From: DATJGF01 sp035495315
GTDB taxonomy: Bacteria > Verrucomicrobiota > Verrucomicrobiia > Limisphaerales > UBA8199
Assembly (NCBI GenBank): GCA_035495315.1
Contig: DATJGF010000185.1
Location: forward strand, 34,485 to 98,484
DNA length: 64,000 nt
Direction: 5' to 3'
Part shown: positions 1-10,600 of the stretch, piece after piece
How positions within the stretch are numbered: the first letter of the stretch is position 1
How the letters are laid out: every line of letters starts with the position of its first letter
Translations under genes and position numbers: made by a program
The notes under the pieces: model-generated
Database searches by the model: none
What the model saw: the letters and a program-made list of their open reading frames with translations, nothing else
Told to the model about the DNA's origin: nothing

Positions 1-15
1 TTTATACCGGGGAGC

Positions 16-3000
16 TCACGAGTTGCCTCCAAGTCCTCGCAGTGGGATTTTGACCCAATCCGGCCGATGCTGCAATTCGTACGCCAGTTCGGCGAGTTGC
101 TTTTCTAGCAAGTGTGCCTCAAGCAAGGTCGAGAGTGGTTCTTTGGCTGCCGGAACGAGGTTGCTCGGGCCGATGACCTTTAAGTACGCCTTGAGGAAGA
201 TGGCACTGACCCAACGGCACCAAAAATTGGCCCATGGTTCGAGTTCTCCCAGTTGTTCTTCGCGGACTATGCCCAGTTCGAGCTGGCGCCAGACGGCGAC
301 GTTGGTGACGTAGTCGAAGGAGCGGATCATACTGGCAACATCGCGCAAAGGTGAACGACGAATCCGCCGTTCGCCCAACGAGCGACTGGCCTCGCTCTGG
401 AAATCGAGGAACATAAAGTCTTTGCCGGTGTAAAGGACCTGGGCGAGATGGAAGTCGCCATGGCAGCGGATCCGCTGAGCATGGATTGGTATGTTAGAAA
501 CGGCGCGCAACCGCTTGAGGATTTCGCCTTCCATCGCAGCGACTTTCCGTGCTTCGGCTCGGACAGTCTCGGGTAGCTGGGGCAGCCTGCGTCGAAGCAG
601 TTGCAGGCTTTCGGCGGCTAGATTGCGCATCGATTGGAATAACGCGCGCTGGTAGAACGGGGTGAAGGGTTCCGGCGCAAAATCACGGTGTTGCGCATCG
701 GAGGCCAGAGCCAAATGCATTTCAGCTGTGCGTTGGCCGAGCAGGCGCGCCAGTTCGAGGTAGGTCCCAATCAAGGCGACGACGCTCTCGGGCACGTCGC
801 TGTCAACCAGTTGCAGCAGGGAGCTCGGTAGCTCAGGCCGGGCACGGCTTTCGGCGCTCGCGGTCCGGATGCGCTCGAAGTAGCGTCCAAGTCGGTCGAG
901 AGTATGAGCCCATGCATCCTGGGCATTGGGCAGGAACCGGCTGAGAATCGCGACGGCAAAGCTCTCCCCGTTGTGCCGGCGGTACTCCAGAGAGCCGACG
1001 ACCGGTGGCACGTTCGCAAAATCGTGTTCCGTAAGGAATCGGGCAAATTCCAACTCAGGATTTACACCCACCTCCAGACGGCCAAACAATTTCAGGAAGA
1101 ATTTGTCGCCGAAAGCGACCGTGCTGTTGTTGGTGCCGGATTGGCGCACCGCCGGCTCGAGAGCGGACAATTGAGCGCTGCCATTATGCTTCAAAAACGC
1201 AGTGGCGACTGCACGCAATTCGCCTTGATTGCCCGCCAATGGCCGTCGGCGCGCAATGCATTCCAGCAGCGCGCTGCAAAATTCTTTGCTACGCGACGCT
1301 GCATACACTAGGGCCTCGGTCTGGGTCTGCTCGAACTGGACGCGAGCGATGATGTCTCGTGCGGCGTCCTGAGCCAGGCGCGCGGCTTGGTCGCCGACGG
1401 CGAGCCCCACGGGAAGCAAGTGATCCTGAGGGTCCTCTTCAGAAAATTCGACGGAAAGAAACAGCAGAAAAATTCGTCCGAAGCGGGAGCGCAACTCGAC
1501 CGTATCGCGCACCTGGACTGATTTGATTTCGCGGTGCTGGCTGCCAAAAAACTGGCGCTGCCTGGCGAAATTCCAGAGGACAGTCTCGAGCGCTGACCGC
1601 GACCCGTTCTCCAGTAAATCGTCCCATGTTTCGCGTGCTCTGAGCGTCTGAATCAATTCTGCGGCGGGAGCCGAGTCGTGGGTGGCGCTTGCTTCCAGCG
1701 AGAACCAGTAAGCGGCATGGGGGCTGAGTGTTAAGAAATATGGGTTTTCGGTTATCGGCGGAAAAGGAGCACGCCCAAATAGTTCAATCGGGCGCATTTG
1801 TTTGAACTCAGACAAATCGAGGTGAACCGGTTGCGGGAAGCGGGATAAATTGGCCACCACCAAAATGACTTCCTGTTCAAACTTTCTGACAAAGGCAAGG
1901 ATCTTGCGGTTTTCCGGTCGCAGGAACTGCAGTGAGCCACGTCCAAACGCCTGGTGCCGTTTGCGCAAGGTCAGCGTGCGTTTCATCCACCAGAACAGGG
2001 AATTCGAATTGCGCTGCTGGTTTTCGACATTCACCGCTTCGTAATGGTACTCGGGGTCAAGAATAATCGGCAGATACAACGCTTGGGGGCTGGCGCGCGA
2101 GAAGCCCGCGTTTTTGTCCGAGCTCCATTGCATCGGGGTCCGGACACCGTTGCGATCGCCCAGGAAAATGTTGTCCCCCATCCCGATCTCGTCGCCATAG
2201 TACAAGACGGGAGTGCCGGGAAAGGAGAACAAGAGCAAGTAGAGCAGTTCGATCCGCTTCCGATCGTTCCCCAGCAGGGGAGCCAGTCGCCGACGGATTC
2301 CAAGATTGATGCGTGCTCGCGCGTCGTCGGCATAAACGCGATACATGTAATCGCGCTCCTCGTCGGTCACCATTTCCAGGGTCAGCTCATCATGGTTGCG
2401 CAGGAACAGGGCCCATTGGCTGGTCTCCGGAATTGAAGGTGTCTGTTCGAGAATATCGACAATCGGCACGCTATCCTCCATGCGCACGGCCATAAAAATC
2501 CGCGGCATAAGTGGAAAATGGAAAGCCATGTGGCACTCATCACCGGTGCCCGAACCGAAATAGCTGACGGCATCCTCAGGCCACTGATTTGCCTCGGCCA
2601 ACAACATTCGATCCCCAAAATGTGAATCGACGTGTTTCCGCAGCGTCTTCAGATAGGCGTGAGTCTCGGGCAGATTCTCGCAAGAGGTCCCTTCGCGTTC
2701 ATAGAGATATGGCACCGCGTCTAGCCGCACGCCGTCTACTCCCAGTTCAAGCCAAAAATCCAACACCCGCTGGATTTCCTCGTGAACCGCAGGATTGTCA
2801 TAGTTCAGGTCCGGTTGATGGGAATAGAAGCGATGCCAATAGTACGCCTTGGCGACCGGATCCCACGTCCAATTCGAAGGCTCGAAGTCGCGAAAGATGA
2901 TGCGCGCCTCGCTATATTTATCCGCCGTTTCACTCCAGACATAAAACTGACGCCAGGCACTGCCGGGCGGCGCGCGGCGCGAACGTTGAAACCACGGATG

Positions 3001-3435
3001 CTGATCCGATGTATGATTTACAACCAATTCTGTGATGACTCGAAGATTGCGCTGGTGGGCACGAGCCAAAAACACCTTGAAATCCCTTAGCGTACCGTAC
3101 ATCGGATTAATCGAGAAATAATCGGCAATGTCGTAACCGTCGTCTTTTAAAGGGGACGGGTAGAACGGAAGCAGCCAGATCGCCGTTATCCCCAGTTCCT
3201 GCAGATAGTCCAATTGTTGCGTCAGCCCGCAGAAATCTCCAATCCCGTCGCCATTGCTATCAAGGAACGCGCGCACATGGACCTCGTAGAGGATTGCATC
3301 TTTATACCACAAGGGTTCCTTGGGAATGGTGAGCGAATGAATGGCATCGCGTTCCAGTTTTGCAGTCTTGTGTCTGGGCCGCGGGCGGGCCGGATCCAGT
3401 GCAGAACCTGGAATGTTATTGAGTGGTGTGGTCAT
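16..3435 (-). CDS. treS: Trehalose synthase-maltokinase fusion (TreS/Mak)
   Basis: Bifunctional enzyme of trehalose/maltose/glycogen metabolism, about 1139 aa. The N-terminal half is a GH13 trehalose synthase that interconverts maltose and trehalose: GVDGVRLDAVPYL carries the Asp nucleophile (about residue 239), LLAEANQWPE the acid Glu (about 281), and FLRNHDELT the third acidic residue. The C-terminal half, after a linker near residue 600, is a maltokinase-like fold with the kinase motif CHGDFHLAQVL and a following LDFQSE metal loop, expected to make maltose-1-phosphate from ATP and maltose. The fusion is common in GlgE-pathway bacteria. I prefer ATG at 3435 (MTTPLNNIPG); a TTG at 3477 in frame would add 14 residues. 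Neither has a clear Shine-Dalgarno. The stop lies 16 bases from the window edge, so a glgE/glgB partner downstream cannot be seen. Confidence 0.93.
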   Translation of the reverse strand: MTTPLNNIPGSALDPARPRPRHKTAKLERDAIHSLTIPKEPLWYKDAILYEVHVRAFLDSNGDGIGDFCGLTQQLDYLQELGITAIWLLPFYPSPLKDDGYDIADYFSINPMYGTLRDFKVFLARAHQRNLRVITELVVNHTSDQHPWFQRSRRAPPGSAWRQFYVWSETADKYSEARIIFRDFEPSNWTWDPVAKAYYWHRFYSHQPDLNYDNPAVHEEIQRVLDFWLELGVDGVRLDAVPYLYEREGTSCENLPETHAYLKTLRKHVDSHFGDRMLLAEANQWPEDAVSYFGSGTGDECHMAFHFPLMPRIFMAVRMEDSVPIVDILEQTPSIPETSQWALFLRNHDELTLEMVTDEERDYMYRVYADDARARINLGIRRRLAPLLGNDRKRIELLYLLLFSFPGTPVLYYGDEIGMGDNIFLGDRNGVRTPMQWSSDKNAGFSRASPQALYLPIILDPEYHYEAVNVENQQRNSNSLFWWMKRTLTLRKRHQAFGRGSLQFLRPENRKILAFVRKFEQEVILVVANLSRFPQPVHLDLSEFKQMRPIELFGRAPFPPITENPYFLTLSPHAAYWFSLEASATHDSAPAAELIQTLRARETWDDLLENGSRSALETVLWNFARQRQFFGSQHREIKSVQVRDTVELRSRFGRIFLLFLSVEFSEEDPQDHLLPVGLAVGDQAARLAQDAARDIIARVQFEQTQTEALVYAASRSKEFCSALLECIARRRPLAGNQGELRAVATAFLKHNGSAQLSALEPAVRQSGTNNSTVAFGDKFFLKLFGRLEVGVNPELEFARFLTEHDFANVPPVVGSLEYRRHNGESFAVAILSRFLPNAQDAWAHTLDRLGRYFERIRTASAESRARPELPSSLLQLVDSDVPESVVALIGTYLELARLLGQRTAEMHLALASDAQHRDFAPEPFTPFYQRALFQSMRNLAAESLQLLRRRLPQLPETVRAEARKVAAMEGEILKRLRAVSNIPIHAQRIRCHGDFHLAQVLYTGKDFMFLDFQSEASRSLGERRIRRSPLRDVASMIRSFDYVTNVAVWRQLELGIVREEQLGELEPWANFWCRWVSAIFLKAYLKVIGPSNLVPAAKEPLSTLLEAHLLEKQLAELAYELQHRPDWVKIPLRGLGGNS

Positions 3436-3624
3436 GGGGGAGAATCGCGTCCGTGTGATTGCCTGTTCCAGCTCCAATGGGCCGGAGAGCGCTCACAACA
3501 GGTAAGGTTCTGATCTCCGAATGCACCAATTTAATTCCTATTTAGTTCGGAGCGAACAGAATCGCAAGTAGGGGTTTTCCTTTTGTCGCAAGCTCGTCAT
3601 GCTCGAAGGCGCAAGAGCCAGCTC

Positions 3625-3797
3625 GGGTGCATTCGAACGATGGCCCCACGAGAGACGAGGCTGACAGCGGAGCGCGAGCCGTCCCTGGCTCGCAGCGCGT
3701 TCGAAAGCACCGCGGGTCGGGAGGTGTTTTAGCGTCAGTACTGGTGCCTGGTTGCTGCGAGCCAGGGACGCCTCGCGCTCCGGGGTGGAATGCACCC
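3625..3797. repeat. Nested long inverted repeat between divergent genes
   Basis: The 494-base gap between the treS start and the FG-GAP gene holds no gene but has two nested inverted repeats. Inner arms of 27 bases lie at 3669-3695 and 3754-3780 and match with one mismatch (core GTCCCTGGCTCGCAGC). Outer arms GGGTGCATTC and GAATGCACCC lie at 3625-3634 and 3788-3797. It resembles a MITE or REP-type mobile palindrome. No transposase is nearby. Confidence 0.65.
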
Positions 3798-3929
3798 AGC
3801 CAGTCCGGACGCCTCCGCACACTGCCCTCGGAACGCGGCGTTCCCATTTTTCTGTAGATTATAGGTCGGCCAGCCTTTGCTCATGCCATATGACTTGACG
3901 ATATGCCGACTAGTGGGAACCATGCGGCA

Positions 3930-5180
3930 ATGATTAGGTTTTTGCTTGTTGGGCTCGCGTTAGCGTTCACGGGTTTCACCCTGGCCCAGGAGCGTGGCCC
4001 GGTTTTCAAGAAGATTCGCGTTACCGACCAGTTTTGGGCCGAGGGCGCGGATATGGCCGATTTCAACCGTGATGGCCAGGTCGATTTAGTTTCCGGCCCT
4101 TTCTGGTATGAAGGGCCCGATTTCAAAAAGCGCCATGAGATCTGGCCTGCAACGGCCAGCTTTAAGCACAAGAAGGGCGATGGTACCGAAGAGACTATTC
4201 CCGGGTTCGAGGGCGCCTTAGGGGTAAACAACGCTTACTCGGAATGTTTTTTGACCTATACCTATGATTTCAACCTGGACGGCTGGCCGGACGTGATTGT
4301 TTACGGATTTCCAGGCGCACCGGCAGCCTGGTATGAGAACCCGAAAGGAAAAGACGGACCCTGGGAACGCCATGTCGTTTTGGATGTGCTCGACAATGAG
4401 TCGCCCGGTTTATTGGACGTGACCGGTGACGGTAAACCCGAGATCCTTTGTTGTTCCAAAGGCTATATCGGGTACGCCGAAGCTGATTGGAAAAATCCCG
4501 CGTCTGCGTGGAAGTTTCATCCTGTGTCTCCGAAAGGCGATTATCAACGGTTCACGCACGGAATTGGCTGCGGTGATGTCAATGGCGACGGACGGATTGA
4601 CATCCTGGAAAAGGATGGGTGGTGGGAACAGCCGGCCTCATTGGCTGGTGACCCGGTTTGGACGAAACATCCTTTTCATTTCGCTGATGCTGCCGCGCAG
4701 ATCCTGGTCTATGACGTCAACGGCGACGGCTTAAATGACGTAATTAGCTCGATCAACGCGCACGGATACGGGCTTTCCTGGTACGAGCAGGTCAAGGAAA
4801 ACGGGGCAATTACATTTAGGGAACATGTCATCCTTAATAAGGATTCTTCGCCCAATCGCCATGGGGTAGCCTTTTCTCAGCTCCACTCTCTCTCGCTAAT
4901 CGATATCGACGGCGACGGCCTCAAGGACATTGTCACCGGCAAACGTTTTTGGGCTCATGGCAAGGATGGTCCGGACCCGGATTCTAATGGCCAGGCGGTG
5001 CTCTACTGGTTCAAGCTGGTGCGGCCTGCGCCAGGTCAGGCCGATTTCGTGCCCCATTTGGTCGACAACGATTCCGGTGTGGGAACCGAAGTTACCACCG
5101 GCTTTGTTTCCAACAAACGCTACCCCGATATTGTAGTAGGCAATAAGAAGGGACTTTTTGTATTTGAACACCAGCTGTGA
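3930..5180 (+). CDS. Secreted FG-GAP/VCBS repeat protein
   Basis: Secreted protein of about 416 aa. The start is set at ATG 3930 because it gives a clean signal peptide (MIRFLLVGLALAFTGFTLA, then QERG); an upstream in-frame ATG at 3903 would add nine polar residues. The mature part is a beta-propeller of FG-GAP/VCBS repeats, each with a calcium loop: DFNRDGQVD, DFNLDGWPD, DVTGDGKPE, DVNGDGRID, DVNGDGLND and DIDGDGLKD. Such proteins act outside the cytoplasm in adhesion or sugar binding; the ligand cannot be read from the sequence. Its stop overlaps the GTG start of the epimerase by four bases (GTGA), so the two are probably translated together. Confidence 0.85.
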   Translation: MIRFLLVGLALAFTGFTLAQERGPVFKKIRVTDQFWAEGADMADFNRDGQVDLVSGPFWYEGPDFKKRHEIWPATASFKHKKGDGTEETIPGFEGALGVNNAYSECFLTYTYDFNLDGWPDVIVYGFPGAPAAWYENPKGKDGPWERHVVLDVLDNESPGLLDVTGDGKPEILCCSKGYIGYAEADWKNPASAWKFHPVSPKGDYQRFTHGIGCGDVNGDGRIDILEKDGWWEQPASLAGDPVWTKHPFHFADAAAQILVYDVNGDGLNDVISSINAHGYGLSWYEQVKENGAITFREHVILNKDSSPNRHGVAFSQLHSLSLIDIDGDGLKDIVTGKRFWAHGKDGPDPDSNGQAVLYWFKLVRPAPGQADFVPHLVDNDSGVGTEVTTGFVSNKRYPDIVVGNKKGLFVFEHQL

Positions 5181-6217
5181 AGCTCGAATTCAAGCACCTG
5201 GATCTGAAGCTGGCCCATACCTGGACCATTGCACGCACGACAGGAACGGATGTCGCCAAAGTCGTTGTCGTGGAACTCACCGGCGCTGATGGCACTGTGG
5301 GCCTGGGCGAGGCAGCTCCCAGTGCCCGCTATAAGGAATCGACTCGGACAGTCGAGGCTTTCCTAAAGAAGGTCGATCCCCGCGGCCTATCCTTCACCGA
5401 TGTCGAGGGGAGCATGGAATACCTTGAAACCTTATCGCGGCACGACATGGCCGCCAAATGCGCATTGAACCTTGCGTTGTTGGACGGCGCTGCCAAACGC
5501 GCCAAAAAGCCGATTTACGATTTCTTGGGGCTCGGGTTTCACGAGACCAAACATGTCACTTCCTTTACGATCGGGATCGCGACGCCGCAGGAAATCCACA
5601 AAAAAGTCGAGCAGGCGATGCCCTATCCGATTTTAAAGGTTAAACTTGGCGGACCGCAAGATGAGGCAACCCTCCAGGCGTTGCGGGATGTCGCACCGGA
5701 AAAACTCATCCGCGTCGACGGCAATGAAGGGTGGAAAACCAAAGAACTGGCGCTTGAAAAAATTGAATGGCTGGCCAAGGACGGTCACGTTCAATTTGTG
5801 GAACAACCGTTGCCGTCGAGCACACCCGCGAAGGAATGGGCCTGGCTTAAGCAGCGTTCGCCACTGCCGGTTTTCGGTGATGAATCCTATCATCTCGCCA
5901 AGGACATCGAGCAGGCGGTCCAATGTTTTCATGGCGTTAATGTAAAACTGGTTAAAACCGGTGGTCTGAGTGCCGGCCTGGCGGCTCTTCTGGCGGCGCG
6001 CAAAGCAGGGTTAAAAACGATGATTGGTTGCATGATCGAAACCAGCATTCTGATCAGCGCTGCGGCACAACTCGCTGAGGTTTGTGATTTTCTGGATCTC
6101 GACGGCAATATCCTTATCACCAACGATCCGTACGCAGGCGTCACCAGCCTGGAGGGGCGACTTTCTTTCGCCGGTTCCGCCGAGCCGTTTGGACTTCGGG
6201 TTTCGCCTCGCGGCTAA
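5177..6217 (+). CDS. L-Ala-D/L-Glu-type dipeptide epimerase (enolase superfamily)
   Basis: Cytoplasmic enolase-superfamily enzyme, 346 aa, of the muconate lactonizing/dipeptide epimerase subgroup. It has the LKVKLGG lysine motif, metal ligands in IRVDGNEGW, FVEQPLP and VFGDESYH, and the second catalytic lysine in KLVKTGG, followed by the IGCMIETS strand. This arrangement fits 1,1-proton transfer on a dipeptide such as L-Ala-D-Glu from murein recycling. The exact dipeptide is not decidable, as this subgroup has varied specificities. The GTG start overlaps the stop of the upstream FG-GAP gene. No peptide transporter or murein gene is adjacent. Confidence 0.85.
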   Translation: MKLEFKHLDLKLAHTWTIARTTGTDVAKVVVVELTGADGTVGLGEAAPSARYKESTRTVEAFLKKVDPRGLSFTDVEGSMEYLETLSRHDMAAKCALNLALLDGAAKRAKKPIYDFLGLGFHETKHVTSFTIGIATPQEIHKKVEQAMPYPILKVKLGGPQDEATLQALRDVAPEKLIRVDGNEGWKTKELALEKIEWLAKDGHVQFVEQPLPSSTPAKEWAWLKQRSPLPVFGDESYHLAKDIEQAVQCFHGVNVKLVKTGGLSAGLAALLAARKAGLKTMIGCMIETSILISAAAQLAEVCDFLDLDGNILITNDPYAGVTSLEGRLSFAGSAEPFGLRVSPRG

Positions 6218-6252
6218 GGCATAGGGGGGGCGCGCAATCGACGGCTACTACC

Positions 6253-6334
6253 GGAAGGCCGAACTCCGCGAGGTCCCAAAAAATACTCCCAAAAACAATA
6301 AGAGATGTTTGGGCCTCGCGGAGCTCGGCCATCC
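6253..6334. repeat. GGCCGAGCTCCGCG-family inverted repeat, copy 1
   Basis: Lies 36 bases after the epimerase stop. The arms GGCCGAACTCCGCGAGG and CCTCGCGGAGCTCGGCC pair with one mismatch around a roughly 40-base A-rich loop. Two other copies are at 33588-33621 and 38136-38192, also just 3' of genes. Hairpin in the transcript; may act as terminator or mRNA stabiliser, or be a REP-like mobile element. Confidence 0.75.
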
Positions 6335-6444
6335 GAAAAACGTTGGGCCACGGGCCCCTGAGGATGCGCCCCAAGCCAACGAAAATTGTAATGGTTTTGT
6401 TTTGACAACGAATCGAATCGTCTTATGCTGAACAATAAGACCTC

Positions 6445-7425
6445 ATGCGAATTGGGTTAGGCAATCGAGCCCAGCGCAAGAAAAACTTGTTCATGGCGAG
6501 TCGATCAGTTAGTTGGCCGAGCGCGAAAAAAGCCGGTAGCCGTTGTGTCGCACCACGGCGCGGAGAAACGGGCTTCACTTTAATCGAGCTGTTGGTGGTT
6601 ATTGCCATCATTGCAATCCTGGCGGCGATGCTGCTGCCATCGCTGGCTAAGGCGAAGCAGAAGGCCCAAGGCATTCAATGCATGAACAATCATCGCCAAC
6701 TGGCCCTCGCTTGGCGGATGTACGCCGAAGACAGTAACGATATTCTCGTTTACGCCAGCACCAGCGGGGCGAATGGCAATTGGCACGACCAGTACGCCTG
6801 GTCCGGAGCCCACATGGATTTCGACCCCAACAATCGCGCCAATTGGGATCCGACGGTAGACCTGCAAAAAAGGCCTTTGTGGAAGTACACCAAGAGCCAA
6901 TCGATTTATAAGTGCCCTTCCGATCACTCCACTGTCACGGTTAATGGATCGGCCAAACCCCGTCTGCTAACCATGTCGATGAATCTTTATGTCGGCGGCT
7001 TTGCCCCGGACGTGAAAAGCCCTTCGCCGTTGGGGACAGACGGCGGTTGGCCTTTTGCAAACGCCTATAACGTTTACTCCAAACTCACCTTTATCAACGG
7101 GGTTTCGCCTCCTTCAAAAGTTTTCGTTTTTCTCGACATGCGAGAGGATCGCGTCAACTGGAGCAATTTCATGACCGACATGACCGGTTATATGCCGCCC
7201 AATCCGCAGGCTTATAACTTTACTTCTGACATGCCAGCGATGTATCACAATTTGGCGGCGGGCTTTTCTTTCGCGGATGGCCACTCGGAGATCAAACGCT
7301 GGGTCGATCCGCGGACCACCCCTCCGCTACAGGATGGTGGTGACCCTCTGGCTGTCAGTTCCACGCCCTCACCGAATAACCCCGATGTCGCTTGGCTGCA
7401 AGACCATAGCACCCGTCCCAAGTAA
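6445..7425 (+). CDS. Pseudopilin with type II prepilin N-terminus and H-X9-DG C-terminus
   Basis: Type II secretion/type IV pilin-like protein, 326 aa. Residues about 34-60 form the prepilin signal (TGFTLIELLVVIAIIAILA, then AMLLPSLAKAK), cleaved before Phe by a prepilin peptidase; a candidate peptidase is encoded at 46950-48077. The C-terminus has the H-X9-DG motif (YHNLAAGFSFADGH) of the very large paralogous family of Planctomycetes and Verrucomicrobia. The basic leader before the cleavage site is long, as usual in this family; ATG 6493 is an alternative start. It stands alone, with no other secretion gene beside it, and precedes the LamG/Ig surface protein. The cargo or fibre it belongs to is unknown. 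Confidence 0.88.
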   Translation: MRIGLGNRAQRKKNLFMASRSVSWPSAKKAGSRCVAPRRGETGFTLIELLVVIAIIAILAAMLLPSLAKAKQKAQGIQCMNNHRQLALAWRMYAEDSNDILVYASTSGANGNWHDQYAWSGAHMDFDPNNRANWDPTVDLQKRPLWKYTKSQSIYKCPSDHSTVTVNGSAKPRLLTMSMNLYVGGFAPDVKSPSPLGTDGGWPFANAYNVYSKLTFINGVSPPSKVFVFLDMREDRVNWSNFMTDMTGYMPPNPQAYNFTSDMPAMYHNLAAGFSFADGHSEIKRWVDPRTTPPLQDGGDPLAVSSTPSPNNPDVAWLQDHSTRPK

Positions 7426-7645
7426 AGTAGCTACCCCTCAGCAATGCTGCACGGCCACCACAATCGCAGCTCACAGACACACCATTTAAGACTTGCTTCT
7501 GTCCCAAACCACAAAAGGATTAAGGCCGCATTTAGTTTTCAAATCCGACGTCATCAGCCAGTTGAATCCCGCGCTGTATTCGTCTAGACCATTCCCAACT
7601 CAACCCACTACACATAGCAACTCACTCCAAATACAATCCCATCCC

Positions 7646-10600
7646 ATGAAAATCATTCCCTATGCCCGGCACAGCTCTGGTCTCTTAGCTGCGGCGTTCT
7701 TAACGATGACGTTTGGCCTCTCGGCCAGGGCCGACTATCCCTCCACGGTTCTGTCCCAACAGCCGGTCGGCTACTGGCGCTTGAATGAAACGGCCCAACC
7801 GCCAGTGCTTCCGATGGCGGCGACCAATCGTGGCAGCCTTGGCGCGACGGGCAATGGGGATATCTTAGGAGGCGCTGTGCGCGGACAGCCCGGGGCATTG
7901 ACTGGCAGTTCTGATACGAGCTACGGCTTCAGCAACCCAGGTTGGATAGTTACTTACTTCGGCAGTCACGTTGATGTTGCCTATAATGCGGCGCTCAATC
8001 CCAACGGACCTTTCACAGTCGAATTCTGGGCCAAGCCCAATTCGGCGCCGCCGGACCTCTTTTCACCGGTATGTTCCCTCGACGCGGGCCAAAATGGAGG
8101 GGCCAGCCGTGAAGGGTTTCTGTTTTATATCGACGGTCCCGGTTCGCGCTGGCAATTCCGAATGGGCGGAGCTAACGGCTACGGGAACAATAGCGCGATC
8201 GGCGGTGCGTTCACGGTCGGTGCATGGCATCACATCGTGGGCGTATACGACGGGTCGAGTATGTTCCTGTACGTCAACGGGGTGCAGGCAGCAACCGTGG
8301 CGGTGGCGGCAGGCAGCTTTGTCCCCAATGGCACACAGCCTTTCCGGATTGGCGCGACGACCATCCCTAACCGGACATTCGACGGCTCAATCGACGAAGT
8401 CGCTTTTTATGGCACAGCTCTGAGCGCTGCTACGGTCAAATCTCATTTTGATGCCGCGTCGAATAATGGCGCAGGGTATGCCAACCTGGTTTTGGCCAGT
8501 TCTCCTATTGGTTATTGGCGGCTGGGCGAGCCTGGCGATCCACCGGCGGCAAATCTGGGCACGCTCGGAAGTGCCGCCAATGGCAGCTACACCTATAACG
8601 CAAAACCGGGCGTAGCGAGCGTCAGACCGCCGACGTATCCGGGACTTGATGCCGGGAATAATGCGGTCAACTTCGATGGGTCGGGCGGCTATGTCACCGT
8701 ACCCGCCCTCAACCTGAACACTAATACGATCACGATTACTGGCTGGGTCAACGCCAATGGATCGCAAGCTCCTGGGACTGGCATCATTTTCAACCGCGGA
8801 GGCAACACAGTGGCGGGCTTGGCTATCGATGTGGCTGGTGGATTGGACCTCACCTACAACTGGAACGCTGATAACGCGACCTACAATTGGGCCAGTGGTA
8901 TATCTCTGCCGGATTCAGATTGGGCGTTTGTGGCGCTGATTGTTCAGCCAAATCAAGCCGCAATTTTCGTCGCGAATAACACGAATTATACCAGTTTTAC
9001 CGGCGCAACAAACCAGGTGAGTCATGCGGCCCAGCCTTTTGAAGGGAGCACCCTGTTCGGCACGGACTTAACTCCGGACGGCGGCCTCACTGGGCCAGCC
9101 AATTTTGTTGGCTCGATTGATGAGGTGGCCATCTTTAACCGGGCCCTGGGTGTCGGAGAGGTGTATACCGAGTACGCTTCCGCGGTGGGCGCAGTGCCTC
9201 CGCTAATCTTTGCCGATCCTGTAGCGCCAACTAACCAGCTCTTCGATGGAGACACACTTACGTTAACCGTCGATGCCGGCGGCAGTCCGGCTTTGAGTTA
9301 TCAGTGGCGCAAAGGCACCACGGATATCCCTGGTGCCACTTCAAGTGCCTATGTTAAGCCCAATATCCAGGTCAGTGATTCTGGAGATTACAGCGTAGTT
9401 GTCACCAATGCGTTCGGTAAAGTGACCAGCGGAACAGCTACGATTACGGTGACTGCGGTCACGCCGCCTGCGATCTCGCAGCAACCTGCAGGGGGGTCAT
9501 TGTATGCTGGGGGAACGCTTAATTTAAGCGTCGGCGCTTCCGGGGGCCAGTTGGCGTATCAGTGGTTCAAGGATAATAACGCGATTAGCGGGGCCACCAG
9601 CTCGGCTTATGTTGTTCCGAGCGTGCTCTCAGGTAACGCAGGTTCCTACACTGTCACGGTAACGAATCGGTTGGGAACGGTTTCCAGCACACCGCCGGCG
9701 GTGGTAACAGTAATCACACCAGCAGCAGGCACATTCGAAGCTACCATTGTGGGCGATGCGCCGGAGGCCTGGTGGAGGCTCGATGAAACCGCCGGGGCCG
9801 CCGTAATGGCTGACGCGATGGGGCGGCATAATGGCACTTATGTCGGAAATGTTGGTTTTGGAGCCCCCGGGGTGGTGGCCAGTGGTGGCGATACAGCAGT
9901 GACGTTTGATGGATCCAGCTATGGCAAGGTTCCTTTTTCATCGCTGTTGAATACACGGACCTTTACCGTTGAAATGTGGGCCAAGGCCGTGAGTCTTACC
10001 GATACACGTGCTCCTGCCTCAAGCCGTTTTTCGACCAAGGGTTGGTGGTTTTGGAGCGCAGTTCCAGCAAACGGCCAATGGTCTGGGGGCGTCAGTGCTG
10101 GTGGAAGAGATTTTTACGTGCCTTCCACAACTGCGGCGGCCAGCATGCAAACGAATCAATGGACTCATTTGGTCATGACGTCCGGTACCAACGGTTTGCT
10201 GATTTATATCAACGGCCAGTGGGATGGACAAACGTGGGCCGATTTCGATCGAAACACAGGGGGACCTTTTCTTATTGGCGCCAGAGGTGTGTCCGCCGGT
10301 CAAGCCGCTGACGAATTCTGGAAAGGCCAAGTCGATGAAGTCGCCTTTTACACAAACTCACTGACTTTGGAGCAAGTGCAAGCGCACTACGCGGCTGCTC
10401 TCTACGGTAATAACAGCAAACCTGTGTTTAAGCTACAGCCGCAATCGCAAGTCGCGGCCGTCGGCTCTCAGGTCACTTTCAAAGTACTGGTTGAAGGAAC
10501 AGCCCCGATTGATTTGCAGTGGTATAAGGACAGCGCGCCGCTCGCCAACCAAACGAGCGACACCCTCGTGTTGACTAACCTTAGCTCCGCAAATGCCGGC

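Noticed and set aside
771..1311. Overlapping frames inside treS on both strands
   Set aside because: GC-rich shadow frames without family signatures inside a clear gene.
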